Shown: piece after piece, positions 8,483-17,824 of the stretch | How the letters are laid out: each line of letters opens with the position of its first letter | Position numbering within the stretch: the first letter of the stretch is position 1 | Source: Ohtaekwangia koreensis | GTDB taxonomy: Bacteria > Bacteroidota > Bacteroidia > Cytophagales > Cyclobacteriaceae | Direction: 5' to 3' | Length of the DNA stretch: 64,000 bases | Assembly: GCF_900167975.1 (NCBI RefSeq) | Contig: NZ_FUZU01000001.1 | Coordinates: 2,751,331 to 2,815,330, forward strand | The notes under the pieces: model-generated | Told to the model about the DNA's origin: nothing | The model's input: the letters and a program-made list of their open reading frames with translations, nothing else | Databases searched by the model: none | Made by a program: the position numbers and the translations under genes

Positions 8483-11400
8483 ATGAGAAACATTTTACTA
8501 CTTCTGATTCTTTTTACTACAAGTGTGCCCTGTCAGGCCCAGCAGGAACAAGTCCACTTCAAGCGCATTTCACTTAAGGAAGGACTTTCCCAAAGCACGG
8601 TAAAGTGTAGCCTCAAGGACCGGGAAGGGTATATGTGGTTTGGTACTCGCGATGGACTCAATCGCTATGACGGCTACCAGATGACGGTCTACCGCAATGA
8701 CCCGAAAAATCCCGCCAGCCTCAACAGTAGTTCAATTAACGATATACTGGAGGATAAAGCCGGCAACCTCTGGGTAGCGACCTCTAAGGGCATCGATCGC
8801 TTTGACCGGCAACAGGAAACCTTTATCCACTATTCGCTGGGGGATCATCCTGTCTATGTAAGTGATATCCTCCAGGATCACCGGGGCACCCGCTGGATAG
8901 GTACCGAAAATGGTCTCTTCCGTTGGGAAAAGGGCCACTTCCGTCCCTGTAAAACGCCTTTCGAAATAGCCAGTTTGCAACACATAACCGAAGACGATCG
9001 AGGGGAACTGTGGATCATCACCTGGTACGGCATTCATCGGTTCAATCCTGGTAACCAGAGCTTTCGTACGTATTCCACCACCGAGCTTCAAGCGATCGGG
9101 TCACCGGTTTTTCAAGACAGTCAGGGCCGCCTCTGGGTAGGCACAACCGGAGGTCTGCTGCTCTATAACCGCCAGACCGATTCCTTTACCCGCTTTCTCC
9201 ACGATGAAAACAACCCCAACAGCCTCTGCTATAACGAAGTCATCTCCCTGGCGGAAGGCCCCGATGGCCGGCTCTGGATTGGTACCGAGGATGGAGGCAT
9301 CAGCCTGTTTGACTACCGCCAAAACCGGTTCGGCACCTTACGCCAGAACATTGATGACCCCACCAGTCTGAGCAATAATTCGGTGCCCTCCCTCTATAGG
9401 GATGATCAGGGCAATATGTGGGCAGGCACCTGGGCGGGGGGCGTCAACCTTTATTCGCCTTATGCCGGCAAGTTTGCGCACTACCGGAAGATCCTCGACT
9501 TCAACACCCCCAATATGTATGCGGTCACCGGCGACCCACAAGGCCGTATCTGGATCAGTGTCGAAGAGGGCGGATTAGTAATGCTGGACCGTCGCACCGG
9601 ACTGTTTACGCACTATCCAACCCCTCCTCAACAAGGGCCTGCCGTCGGCATCATTTTATCAATGGCCGACTACGGCCGCGACTCTCTGGCGCTTACCTAC
9701 CACTTGGCAAGCTTTGCCTTTTTTAACAAACGCAACGGTCAATTTAATTTCCTTTTCCCTCATCCAGATCCGACCAACAACCAAAGGATTGGCAGTTCCA
9801 AACCGATCGTCTTCCAAGACCACGACCATAACCTCTGGATAGGCGATTGGGGAGACGGGTTGATCCTATACGACCACCGCAGCCGACAATTCACCTACCA
9901 CCGGTTTGATGCTAACGATGCGGGTAGCCTCAGCAATAATTCCGTCTTCGCTATTTGTGAAGATCACCAGGGCAACGTCTGGGTGGGTACCGAAGATGGA
10001 CTTAACCGCTTTGACCGCAATAGCGGGAAGTTCACCCGATACCAGCACGAGGAAAATAATCCCAACAGCCTGAGCCATAAAACCATCATTTCGCTGCTGG
10101 TAGACCACCAGAATACCCTTTGGGTGGGCACTGAACAGGGGTTCAACCGCCTGGATGAGAAAAACAACCGCTTTATCCGTTACACCCGCAAAGAGGGCTT
10201 GCCCAGCGATGTGATTAAGGGAATGCTGGAAGATGCGAAAGGCAACCTGTGGCTGAGCACCAACAAAGGCCTCAGTCGTTTCGATCCGAGGCACAAGACC
10301 TTCCGAAACTACGATGTTAATGATGACCTGCAGGTAGAGGAGTTTAACCGTAATGCCTGCTACAAAGCCCCGGATGGCACCATGTTTTTTGCCGGCACCG
10401 CGGGCATGAGTATGTTTCATCCCGACAGCCTGCGGGAGAATCCGTATGTTCCTCCTGTAATGATTACTGATTTTCAAATCTTTAATAAATCAGTCGGCCT
10501 GGCCGATAAAGATTCTCCCCTCAAGCAAAGCATCAGTCAAACGAAAGAATTGACGCTCTCCTATAAACAATCGGTATTTACCTTTGAGTTTGCCGCTCTT
10601 AACTTTGTCCTTCCCGGCAAGAACCAGTATGCCTATAAATTGGAAGGCTTTGACCAGGACTGGAACCAGGTAGGCACGCAGCGCAAGGCTACCTATACCA
10701 ACCTGAATCCCGGCGAATATACATTCCGGGTGAAAGCCTCCAACAACGATGGGGTCTGGAATGAGAAAGGTGCCTCCATCAAAGTCATCATTACGCCACC
10801 CTTCTGGCAAACCTGGTGGTTCAAGGTACTCGCCGCTACCATGGTCATGGGCAGTGCTTTTACCTTCTATCGCATTCGGATTAACGCCATCCAGGCTCAG
10901 AAGGCTAAACTGGAAGAACAGGTACAGGAACGAACAGCCGAAGTCGTGCAGCAAAAAGAAGAGCTGCAACTCGTCAATGCTGACATGTGTGAAAAGCAGG
11001 AAGAGATCTTGCAGCAACAGGAAGAGTTGCTGGCCACCACCGAACAGCTGCAAACCACCAATTTTGAACTTCAGGAAAGCCATAACAGCCTTCGTAAAGC
11101 CAATGAGCAGGTGATGAGCAGTATCCTGTATGCCAACACCATTCAGCAAGCCCTGCTACCCTCCGAGAAAAAGATAAGTCAGACTTTACCAGAACATTTT
11201 GTGCTTTACCGCCCCAAGGATATTGTATCAGGCGACTTCTATTGGTTCTCTCATTTGTCCAAAGAAGACCTGGAGGGAAAAGAAAGTGATCTTGTTTTTA
11301 TAGCCGTTGTCGACTGTACCGGCCACGGCGTACCCGGTGCTTTTATGTCCATCATCGGCAATACCCTGCTCAACGAAATTATCAATTTCAAACACATCCT

Positions 11401-11893
11401 TGATCCGGCCGAGATACTCGAACAATTGGATAAGGGTGTCAAGAGCGCCATCGATAAAGCGGAAGGTGTAAACACGGCCGGAATGGATGTGTGCCTCTTG
11501 CGCATGCAAAAAGGAGAGGGTGGCCAGGTGCAAGTATTATATGCCGGAGCGAAACGTCCCTTGTTCTATGTGCTTAACCAACATCAGGAAGTAAATATCC
11601 TGTCGGCCGACCGGCGATCCATTGGAGGCCAATATACTACCGAACGTCCCTTTACCACCCAGGAACTGATCGTGGAAGAAGGCACCACATTTTATCTGAC
11701 CACCGATGGATATACAGATCAGAATAACGCAGAGCGGATTAAGCTCGGGACACCCCGATTGAGAGAGGTTATTGCCCAGGTGGCACTTCTCCCTTTATCA
11801 GAACAAAAAGTGGCCTTCGACAAGGTTCTTGATGAGCACCAGCAAGCTGCCGACCAAAGAGATGATATCACCTTGGTAGGCGTAAAAGTGTAA
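8483..11893 (+). CDS. Beta-propeller receptor fused to SpoIIE-type PP2C phosphatase (copy 2)
   Basis: 1136 residues, collinear paralogue of the gene at 3704: signal peptide, two Reg_prop propellers, Y_Y_Y domain, one membrane helix, coiled coil and SpoIIE/PP2C domain with SGDFYWF, DCTGHGVPGAF, TDGYTD and RDDIT all intact. The propeller half has diverged clearly between copies (for example around residues 150-200 and 395-440), which suggests a different ligand. The phosphatase half is nearly identical, so the same substrate is likely. This copy has no kinase or phosphoprotein genes of its own; only a decayed siaB start follows at 12001. It probably feeds the SiaB/SiaC pair of the first copy (inference). 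Confidence 0.9.
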   Translation: MRNILLLLILFTTSVPCQAQQEQVHFKRISLKEGLSQSTVKCSLKDREGYMWFGTRDGLNRYDGYQMTVYRNDPKNPASLNSSSINDILEDKAGNLWVATSKGIDRFDRQQETFIHYSLGDHPVYVSDILQDHRGTRWIGTENGLFRWEKGHFRPCKTPFEIASLQHITEDDRGELWIITWYGIHRFNPGNQSFRTYSTTELQAIGSPVFQDSQGRLWVGTTGGLLLYNRQTDSFTRFLHDENNPNSLCYNEVISLAEGPDGRLWIGTEDGGISLFDYRQNRFGTLRQNIDDPTSLSNNSVPSLYRDDQGNMWAGTWAGGVNLYSPYAGKFAHYRKILDFNTPNMYAVTGDPQGRIWISVEEGGLVMLDRRTGLFTHYPTPPQQGPAVGIILSMADYGRDSLALTYHLASFAFFNKRNGQFNFLFPHPDPTNNQRIGSSKPIVFQDHDHNLWIGDWGDGLILYDHRSRQFTYHRFDANDAGSLSNNSVFAICEDHQGNVWVGTEDGLNRFDRNSGKFTRYQHEENNPNSLSHKTIISLLVDHQNTLWVGTEQGFNRLDEKNNRFIRYTRKEGLPSDVIKGMLEDAKGNLWLSTNKGLSRFDPRHKTFRNYDVNDDLQVEEFNRNACYKAPDGTMFFAGTAGMSMFHPDSLRENPYVPPVMITDFQIFNKSVGLADKDSPLKQSISQTKELTLSYKQSVFTFEFAALNFVLPGKNQYAYKLEGFDQDWNQVGTQRKATYTNLNPGEYTFRVKASNNDGVWNEKGASIKVIITPPFWQTWWFKVLAATMVMGSAFTFYRIRINAIQAQKAKLEEQVQERTAEVVQQKEELQLVNADMCEKQEEILQQQEELLATTEQLQTTNFELQESHNSLRKANEQVMSSILYANTIQQALLPSEKKISQTLPEHFVLYRPKDIVSGDFYWFSHLSKEDLEGKESDLVFIAVVDCTGHGVPGAFMSIIGNTLLNEIINFKHILDPAEILEQLDKGVKSAIDKAEGVNTAGMDVCLLRMQKGEGGQVQVLYAGAKRPLFYVLNQHQEVNILSADRRSIGGQYTTERPFTTQELIVEEGTTFYLTTDGYTDQNNAERIKLGTPRLREVIAQVALLPLSEQKVAFDKVLDEHQQAADQRDDITLVGVKV

Positions 11894-11931
11894 GTATATC
11901 TCCCCGTGGAGTCCAGATGGATTCCTCTGGC

Positions 11932-11971
11932 TGAGGTATATAATTATTCAATGAGGTATATAATTATTCAA
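11932..11971. repeat. 20-base tandem repeat
   Basis: Two exact head-to-tail copies of tgaggtatataattattcaa at 11932-11951 and 11952-11971, just after the second receptor-phosphatase. The corresponding place after copy 1 has only one ttcaattaat-like unit, so the repeat arose after the duplication. Confidence 0.85.
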
Positions 11972-12000
11972 TTAATAAACATAAACACCTTACCAAAACT

Positions 12001-12040
12001 GTGATAAAAAACTAATCTTGATTCTAGCAACATTTATACA
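12001..12040 (+). pseudogene. Decayed start of a second siaB
   Basis: The bases at 12001 (gtgataaaaaactaa...attctagc) align with the start of siaB at 7167 (gtggataaaaaactaa...attctggc). A one-base deletion directly after the GTG puts a stop at the fifth codon, and resemblance fades after about 40 bases. The preceding aaaact and attaat blocks also match the spacer between copy 1 and siaB. The duplicated unit therefore once extended into siaB, and the rest was lost. Confidence 0.65.
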
Positions 12041-12261
12041 TGCCTATATACGATGCATAAAAACGTATAATAGACCACGTACTCTAGATGTCTTTTAGAA
12101 TTCGTGTGGATCAATGGTGCTTCGCTTGATTGAAGCAATGCAAATATTATGTTTTGATTTGTCCGACTTCGTTATCTTAAACTATGTTTTATACTTAAAA
12201 AATAATATATATATATGGGTGATGACTTTGTTGTCGATGTCATGCCTTCTCAGTTACAGTA
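12041..12261. other. AT-rich spacer without gene
   Basis: Nothing coding is visible. It contains a tatatatata run near 12208-12217 and separates the rightward receptor-phosphatase from the convergent GrpB-family gene. No clear hairpin terminator. Confidence 0.4.
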
Positions 12262-12831
12262 TTATTTTACCATTTTTATCGTTTCATTTATAAAATCAGT
12301 TTTTCCCAATACATAGGCTCCTCTATCATTTTTGTATTTCGACTCAAGTTCGAGCTTTAACGCTTCATACTGCTTAGCCCTTTCAAAGTTCGAATTTAAA
12401 TAATCACGAAAATCAGTTTGTTTACACATCACGTTATCTTTGGGACACATATGGATATGAAAAATCTGTTCTTTTACTCCATTAAGATTATAGCCTTTGC
12501 CAAATGACATGTATGCACTTATATTGTCTCGCTCCGGTACTTTAAAATACGTGTAGCCTATCTCCTTTAGCTTTGCTATTATTTCTTCACTAAAAAGATG
12601 GTCACTAGAAACTTGTATAAGGATATCGATATAAGGCTTTGCTTTGATGTTTTGAATGGAAGTACTTCCAAAATGTTCTATTCTTAGAATTATCTCTGCT
12701 CCAAGCTTTTTAATAATTTTTTCTTTTTCTTTAGTATATATAGTTCTCCATTCTGGATTATGTTCAACCAGTTTCACAGGAAAAAGTGAATTCCAGTCCT
12801 CTTTTGTTAAATCATATAAAGTCTTATTCAT
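12262..12831 (-). CDS. GrpB/UPF0157 nucleotidyltransferase-fold family protein
   Basis: 189 residues matching the GrpB (UPF0157) family: VKLVEHNPEWRTIYTKEKE at the N-terminus, then RIEHFGSTSIQNIKAKPYIDILI, the family's GSTSV-PG-L-AKPxIDI signature. The family has a nucleotidyltransferase-like fold and in some bacteria is fused to dephospho-CoA kinase; the reaction of stand-alone members is not settled. The gene is markedly more AT-rich than the receptor-phosphatase genes beside it and has no operon partner, which could indicate recent acquisition (inference). Confidence 0.85.
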   Translation of the reverse strand: MNKTLYDLTKEDWNSLFPVKLVEHNPEWRTIYTKEKEKIIKKLGAEIILRIEHFGSTSIQNIKAKPYIDILIQVSSDHLFSEEIIAKLKEIGYTYFKVPERDNISAYMSFGKGYNLNGVKEQIFHIHMCPKDNVMCKQTDFRDYLNSNFERAKQYEALKLELESKYKNDRGAYVLGKTDFINETIKMVK

Positions 12832-13368
12832 ATTTGTTATTTTATATTGCTTCTAAGCCAATGTTCCAATCTAAGAGCGTTATTGCCTATATTTCATTAT
12901 TAATCTATTGAATCTCGCCACTCAATAAGTGTCTTTTAATACAGTCAATTCCTTTTGCCGTTTACAACGAATAGTAGAGTAGTTCTTCATCTCGAAGATC
13001 TACACTATAGTTGTATATAGGAACATATATCACAAACAAGTACAGTGTAACTCTAAAAATAATTAAAAATGTTCCGTGGTGAATGAATGCTCATTAAGTT
13101 GTATCACTGCTCATTCATAAGAATTTTCGGGTAAATAATTCCTGTATAGTATAAATATTTGCCGGAATACTAATACGCAGATATGATACGCTATTACTAT
13201 ACAGGCGCCATGATGCAAGATAAAACTGGAAATTTTGGTTTACTAACTTTACATTTCGTTAACATCTTTTTACAAGTCCTTTACTAAACCCGGTATAAAG
13301 TGCTTTAGTTTTGTTCATGTCTTCGATAATAGAAGCATGTACAGCGTTTCACCAAACTACTTAATGAT
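12832..13368. promoter_or_regulatory. Divergent intergenic region with candidate promoter
   Basis: 537 AT-rich bases without a supported gene between the leftward GrpB gene and the rightward Asp-box gene. A perfect Bacteroidota-type -7 box (TAGTTTTG, consensus TAnnTTTG) lies at 13306-13313, about 56 bases before the start at 13369. No good -33 TTTG match is at the expected distance, so the promoter call is tentative. Confidence 0.4.
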
Positions 13369-14223
13369 ATGAAAATCTACAGCCTTCCTTTTTTACTTCT
13401 CTTTCTATTGTCCTTTGACAATGAGGTATCGGAATTTCCAGCGTCAGGTCTGAGCACCGTTGATCAGCAAGTGTCAGGCAGTGTTAGACCTAAGCCAGTA
13501 AAGATCATTTTCAGATCTAACGATGGCGGACAAACATGGGTAGATATTAGTGAGGGACTGCCCGAAAATTTGATAGATGATTTCGCGAGGGAGGATTTTT
13601 CTGCGACTGATAACGGGATCTATCTGCGCACTGGAGACGGGATATATCACAGTAAGCCAAATTCGACCACTCCTTTTTGGAACAAAGAGAATCTCACTGG
13701 AAAAGAAAAGAACAATGCTCCTGGCGATAGCGTTCAGAGTTCTGTCGACTCAGTTTTTACCGGTTCTGAAACAGGCGTATTAAAACCCAACGGGAGATTG
13801 ATAGAGTCAAACGGCGTAATCCTGGCAACCAGTCAGAAGGGAATAATACGATCAACCGATGGCGGCGAAACCTGGAATTTGGTGATCGCCGAGGGTGGTG
13901 TTGGAATTGCTTTGGAACGGGTGAAAGGTGGATTCGCTGCGATAACCTACAACACCATGTCGAAGACACGACGCGTGCGGACATCTTACGATGGCGGTAA
14001 AACATGGCAGGCCATTGATGCCGGCCTTCCACCAAGTCCTTCTATTGCATCAATCATTCAGGTTGGTAATTACTTCTTTTGTGGTCATCCCGCTGGTGTC
14101 TTCAAATCATCAGATAAGGGAAAGACATGGAAACTAATTCTTACCTCTGTAGATGATAAGGTCTTCAATTTGTCTGCTTCAGGAAACGTGATCTATGCAA
14201 TACCCAGACCTGGCGGATGCTGA
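13369..14223 (+). CDS. Secreted Asp-box (BNR) propeller protein
   Basis: 284 residues with an N-terminal hydrophobic signal segment (MKIYSLPFLLLFLLSF) and four Asp-box/BNR motifs of the form S-x-D-x-G-x-T-W: SNDGGQTW (about 53), STDGGETW (about 165), SYDGGKTW (about 206) and SSDKGKTW (about 246). This is the sialidase/GH74/Ycf48 beta-propeller fold. It is short for a full propeller enzyme and no sialidase arginine triad or glycosidase motif is evident, so a binding or assembly role is as likely as catalysis. It ends in PRPGGC with a terminal cysteine. It lies just before the glycosidase island but has no clear link to it. Confidence 0.7.
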   Translation: MKIYSLPFLLLFLLSFDNEVSEFPASGLSTVDQQVSGSVRPKPVKIIFRSNDGGQTWVDISEGLPENLIDDFAREDFSATDNGIYLRTGDGIYHSKPNSTTPFWNKENLTGKEKNNAPGDSVQSSVDSVFTGSETGVLKPNGRLIESNGVILATSQKGIIRSTDGGETWNLVIAEGGVGIALERVKGGFAAITYNTMSKTRRVRTSYDGGKTWQAIDAGLPPSPSIASIIQVGNYFFCGHPAGVFKSSDKGKTWKLILTSVDDKVFNLSASGNVIYAIPRPGGC

Positions 14224-14788
14224 AGAATTCGACCGCTAAAATCGTTAGATCTTGCGCAAGCGCGGACCCGTAGCAAAGTACAACGTCAAGAAAAATCCCG
14301 GACTCTCGAGAGAATAGTAGATATTCTAACATCGAGAAGAACAGCAGTCGCCTAAAAGGACTTGTTGTTCTTCCTCTTCGCGACACCGGCCGCGATGGTC
14401 TGTCGACAAAGTTCAATCTAAGTTCGAACCGGTCGATTTGCCTGGCAAGGTTCACCCGTAATTTTTTCACTTGTGGCGTTAGGGGAGAACATGATCGAGT
14501 TTCGTCTGGAGTTGTCTGAAATGAAGATATCATCCATCGACATCGTTACCTTTTATTTCCCTCCACAGCTATAGGGAAAAATAAAGGGGCTGTCTTAAGA
14601 AATTAAGACAGCCCCTTTATCATTTTGAAGTTTGTAGATGATATATATACTTGAACCAGGTCATCCAATAGGAATGATACCGATGTTATAGTATTGCTCT
14701 GTCTATACCGGTTCGATGATAAACTACTTTCTTATCTGTAACTATTGATGAGTGATTGGCTTAAGCAACCTACTTCGCCATACGACTC
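14224..14788. terminator. Convergent intergenic region with strong hairpin
   Basis: No supported gene in 565 bases (a leftward frame at 14165-14533 looks like chance). At 14583-14619 an almost perfect inverted repeat (arm aaaggggctgtctta) forms a 14-15 base-pair stem with a short loop. It lies between two converging genes (13369-14223 and the leftward GH74 ending at 14789), so a bidirectional terminator is the simplest reading. The ggggctgtc arm also resembles ends of some insertion sequences, but no transposase is near. Confidence 0.55.
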
Positions 14789-17242
14789 TCACTTTTTAAC
14801 TACCCGCGTGATGGTTGTTGTACCGTGTTGATCAACCACTTCAATTAGATAGATCCCTGCAGGCAGGCCTTCCAGGGACACCTTTGCACTCATACCTTGG
14901 TTGCGCGAGTTACTGACGGTGCGGCCACGCACATCGCGGACAGTGACGCTACGCAAATTAACGGAGTCGGAGTCGTCAGAAATTGTGACGGACGCATCTG
15001 CCGGATTCGGATGCATGCGAAGGGCTTTTGAATGCTCATCGTGGATGCCTGTTACTGGATCGGGGTCTTGTACTAGGGTTAGATCATCCCAGTAAAGTAC
15101 ACCTCTTCCCCCGCCGGCACACATGTATACTCTCCCGTCGACATTCATATCTCCCACAAGGAATGGAGCACCCCCAAATTCATGGTCATCATCATTCAGC
15201 CTGATCCATGTGGCACCCTGATCTACGGATCTGAAAAGACCTGTCACCCCTGACACCGTTCCCCAAATGAAAATTGTAGGATAACTGGCTCCGGACATGG
15301 TCTTTCCAATTCCTATGGATTTACAATAGCTTACACCAGCGACCGCTGTAAACGTCGATCCATAGTTGGTAGAATATTTTAAGCCATTGCCGCCAAGCGG
15401 CACCCAAACATGTCCCTCCAAGCCGGGCGCCGTCCGGATCAAGGTGGTTAGTTCCCAGGGATAAAATGTATTGGTTCCAGGAGTACCTGCTACTGAAAAG
15501 CTGACTCCCTTATTGGAACTTGAAAGTATCTGCCCGTTCCCTGGATTATAGATATAGAAGTAATTTGAATTTACCTGGTCGGCCACGGGAACAGCGTCTG
15601 AAAACGATACGCCAGAGCAACTTGTCCAGCTTCCTCCGTTGTTGGTCGTATAATAAGTTGTTGAGGACGATGCAGGACAATGCACGATAGTGCTTCCATC
15701 TGCGCTGATGGCCGCCCTTCCTGATATGCCCTTGTTCGTAGCCGCAGCAGTCCACGTAGTGCCCTTATCGTTAGAATAGTAGACAACCTTTCCTTCATTG
15801 GCAATTCTTACTACCTTGTTTGGGTTGCCGGCAGCATAGGCAATGCTGAGGTTATTATAACCTCCTATAGGAGAAAGCTTTTGGGACGGATAAGAATTCA
15901 GCGGTTCATGCACAAAGCCCGATACGTCTCCGAAACAAGAAATAAACGGACCTCCCGGAATGCTTACCCCGTCAAGGAATGCGGTCTCTTCCATTCCGAT
16001 TACATCATATTTCCATGAAGGATTGGTGGCCGTGATATCGGAACAGGTATATACGCCACCGCCACCGATTACCCGCACTTTCAAAAGATTATCCTGGTCA
16101 AACTCGATACAGTCCATCCAGTTTATCGCCCCACCGGCTGACCAGCCGATGCCATTACTATTATAGGTAGCGTTGGCGCCGTTTTTAAGACTCCAGGTTG
16201 ATCCTCCGTTTGTAGAGAGGAAAACAAAGTCACCCCAGCCAGTACCAAACTGGTTGTTCCAATACATGCCACAGGTAGAAACAATTACTCTATCGACATT
16301 CGTAGGATCTATACTTACTCCTCCGTATGCATAATCCTTCGAATGAACGGGTGTCACGTTCGTCCAGATCCCTGTAGATGTGTTTAGCTTATATAACTTT
16401 CCATCTCCCTCGAGTGCCGGACCTGCACCATCCGCATAGGTGACATACATGGTAGTTCCCTGTAGAGCAACCCGATGCGGCATAAAACTGGTTGTTGGTG
16501 AAATGTCTGAAAAGGTAGCGCCTCCGTCGGTACTTTTATAAATGTTGGCGCTGCCTTTGCGGGAAACTCCAATGTAAATGGTTTGTGTCGCAGCCCCTAC
16601 AACACTGCTTGAAGGATCAAAAAGCACAAAACATATTCCGTTCCCATTCGGAGTTGTGGTTACATCATTCCAGAGCAGGTTCCAGGTAACACCAGCATCC
16701 GTGCTCTTCCATAATCCGTTGGATCGCGTCCCGCAGAATAATATGTTACTGTTGTGGGGATCAACTGCAAGACGTTCTCCGTTACCTCGCCCGTTCCCAT
16801 TTCCATGCGTCTTAAATTTAGAAGTTACATCCGTATAGGTGAATGTATTTCCTTTATCGGTGGATTTCAATATGGCGGTTCTTCCATTGTTAATATAGTC
16901 CGTTCCGCAAAGCATGTAAACATTATTAGCATTCTGCGGATCAATTGCCAAAGCGTCCACGCCAATAAAACCATTTTCTGACTCGTTAATCCAGTCGAGC
17001 AATTGAATCCATTTATTGTTTGAGGCATCCCAACGATACGCTCCACCCACGTCGGTGCGGCAATACCTATCGCCGGAGCCTCGGTGTGTAATGATACCGG
17101 TTACAAATCCGCCACCACCAATCGGTGCATTCTTCCAGATGTAGTCGGTAGCAATTTGGGCGTAGCCGTCAAACTCAAAAACGATGCATAGTAAGCAAGT
17201 AAATACAAGGCGGTATAATGTTGTTAGTGATTTTTTCTTCAT
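14789..17242 (-). CDS. GH74 endo-xyloglucanase-like enzyme with T9SS sorting domain
   Basis: 817 residues: signal peptide (1-28, ending GYAQ), two GH74 seven-bladed propellers (about 33-735) with Asp-box repeats, and a C-terminal Por/type IX secretion sorting domain (about 742-817; MHPNPADASVTI ... GLPAGIYLIEV ... VKK). Family landmarks are clear: GGGGFVTGI, CRTDVGGAYRWD (D64, predicted catalytic base), NGERLAVDP, and CFGDVSGFVH (D439, predicted acid). GH74 enzymes cleave the glucan backbone of xyloglucan. The protein should be exported through T9SS and released or attached at the surface. It is transcribed away from the GH5/GH43 genes, back-to-back with the GH5 at 17825. Confidence 0.9.
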   Translation of the reverse strand: MKKKSLTTLYRLVFTCLLCIVFEFDGYAQIATDYIWKNAPIGGGGFVTGIITHRGSGDRYCRTDVGGAYRWDASNNKWIQLLDWINESENGFIGVDALAIDPQNANNVYMLCGTDYINNGRTAILKSTDKGNTFTYTDVTSKFKTHGNGNGRGNGERLAVDPHNSNILFCGTRSNGLWKSTDAGVTWNLLWNDVTTTPNGNGICFVLFDPSSSVVGAATQTIYIGVSRKGSANIYKSTDGGATFSDISPTTSFMPHRVALQGTTMYVTYADGAGPALEGDGKLYKLNTSTGIWTNVTPVHSKDYAYGGVSIDPTNVDRVIVSTCGMYWNNQFGTGWGDFVFLSTNGGSTWSLKNGANATYNSNGIGWSAGGAINWMDCIEFDQDNLLKVRVIGGGGVYTCSDITATNPSWKYDVIGMEETAFLDGVSIPGGPFISCFGDVSGFVHEPLNSYPSQKLSPIGGYNNLSIAYAAGNPNKVVRIANEGKVVYYSNDKGTTWTAAATNKGISGRAAISADGSTIVHCPASSSTTYYTTNNGGSWTSCSGVSFSDAVPVADQVNSNYFYIYNPGNGQILSSSNKGVSFSVAGTPGTNTFYPWELTTLIRTAPGLEGHVWVPLGGNGLKYSTNYGSTFTAVAGVSYCKSIGIGKTMSGASYPTIFIWGTVSGVTGLFRSVDQGATWIRLNDDDHEFGGAPFLVGDMNVDGRVYMCAGGGRGVLYWDDLTLVQDPDPVTGIHDEHSKALRMHPNPADASVTISDDSDSVNLRSVTVRDVRGRTVSNSRNQGMSAKVSLEGLPAGIYLIEVVDQHGTTTITRVVKK

Positions 17243-17824
17243 AAGGTCAAAATAGTTTTAAGGCTCGGAAGGACATTGTTTTCAAATGCCTCTTCACGCA
17301 TATTTCTTGTTTTAGAATTAAGGTTTTCTAACATTTCAGCGCATCGCAGAAACGGGCCGTCAATATTACATTGTGCGATGATATAGAAAGTCCAAAAAGA
17401 CAGACATAGCAGTCTTCAAAACATTCTCAGGAATGCTTTATTTCGGCGAGATTGCCTTAAGCATTGGAGTTGGACGGCTTCCTCTAACGCCATTCGTCAT
17501 TAAGAGCAGCAAGTCTCAATGAATCAAATACCCCCTTTATACTTTTTATCCCCATCTTTTGGATTTCTAAAACGTTTCCAGTTGAGGCCCCGGATTCGGC
17601 AACTCGTCCGCGATTTAACAGCATTCAACCGTTCATCCATTATTCCGCGCCAACCGTACTAGACTTCTGATACCCTTCAATTAGACATATCAGTTTTCCG
17701 GTGCACATATCTTTAGCCTGCAAACGATTACTGATTAGAACGATTTGGAATCCATTGCACCCGCTAAGATTTACTTCGTTGTTAACCAGAGGTCGAGTTT
17801 TAAACTTAAATAAACCTAACATTT
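17243..17824. promoter_or_regulatory. Divergent promoter region of GH74 and GH5
   Basis: 582 bases without a supported gene. The right half (about 17525-17824) is recognisably repeated before the second GH5 (about 20090-20378), including tactttttat, tctaaaacgttt, gacttctgatacccttt/caattagacat and tgcaaacgattactg blocks. Conservation of this leader in both copies suggests shared control signals, but I could not identify a defined promoter box. Confidence 0.5.

Noticed and set aside
3704-11893. Classifying the two large propeller proteins as hybrid two-component sensors
   Set aside because: The C-terminus has SpoIIE/PP2C motifs and no HisKA, HATPase, receiver or AraC domain.
14165-14533. Leftward 122-codon frame after the Asp-box gene
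   Set aside because: Basic, low-complexity translation overlapping the end of the Asp-box gene; no family resemblance.
14583-14619. Possible insertion-sequence end (ggggctgtcttaa arm)
   Set aside because: Only one compact hairpin, no transposase and no second end in the window; a terminator between convergent genes explains it better.
17640-17822. Leftward 60-codon frame before the first GH5
   Set aside because: Lies within the duplicated GH5 leader and is not conserved as a frame in the second leader.
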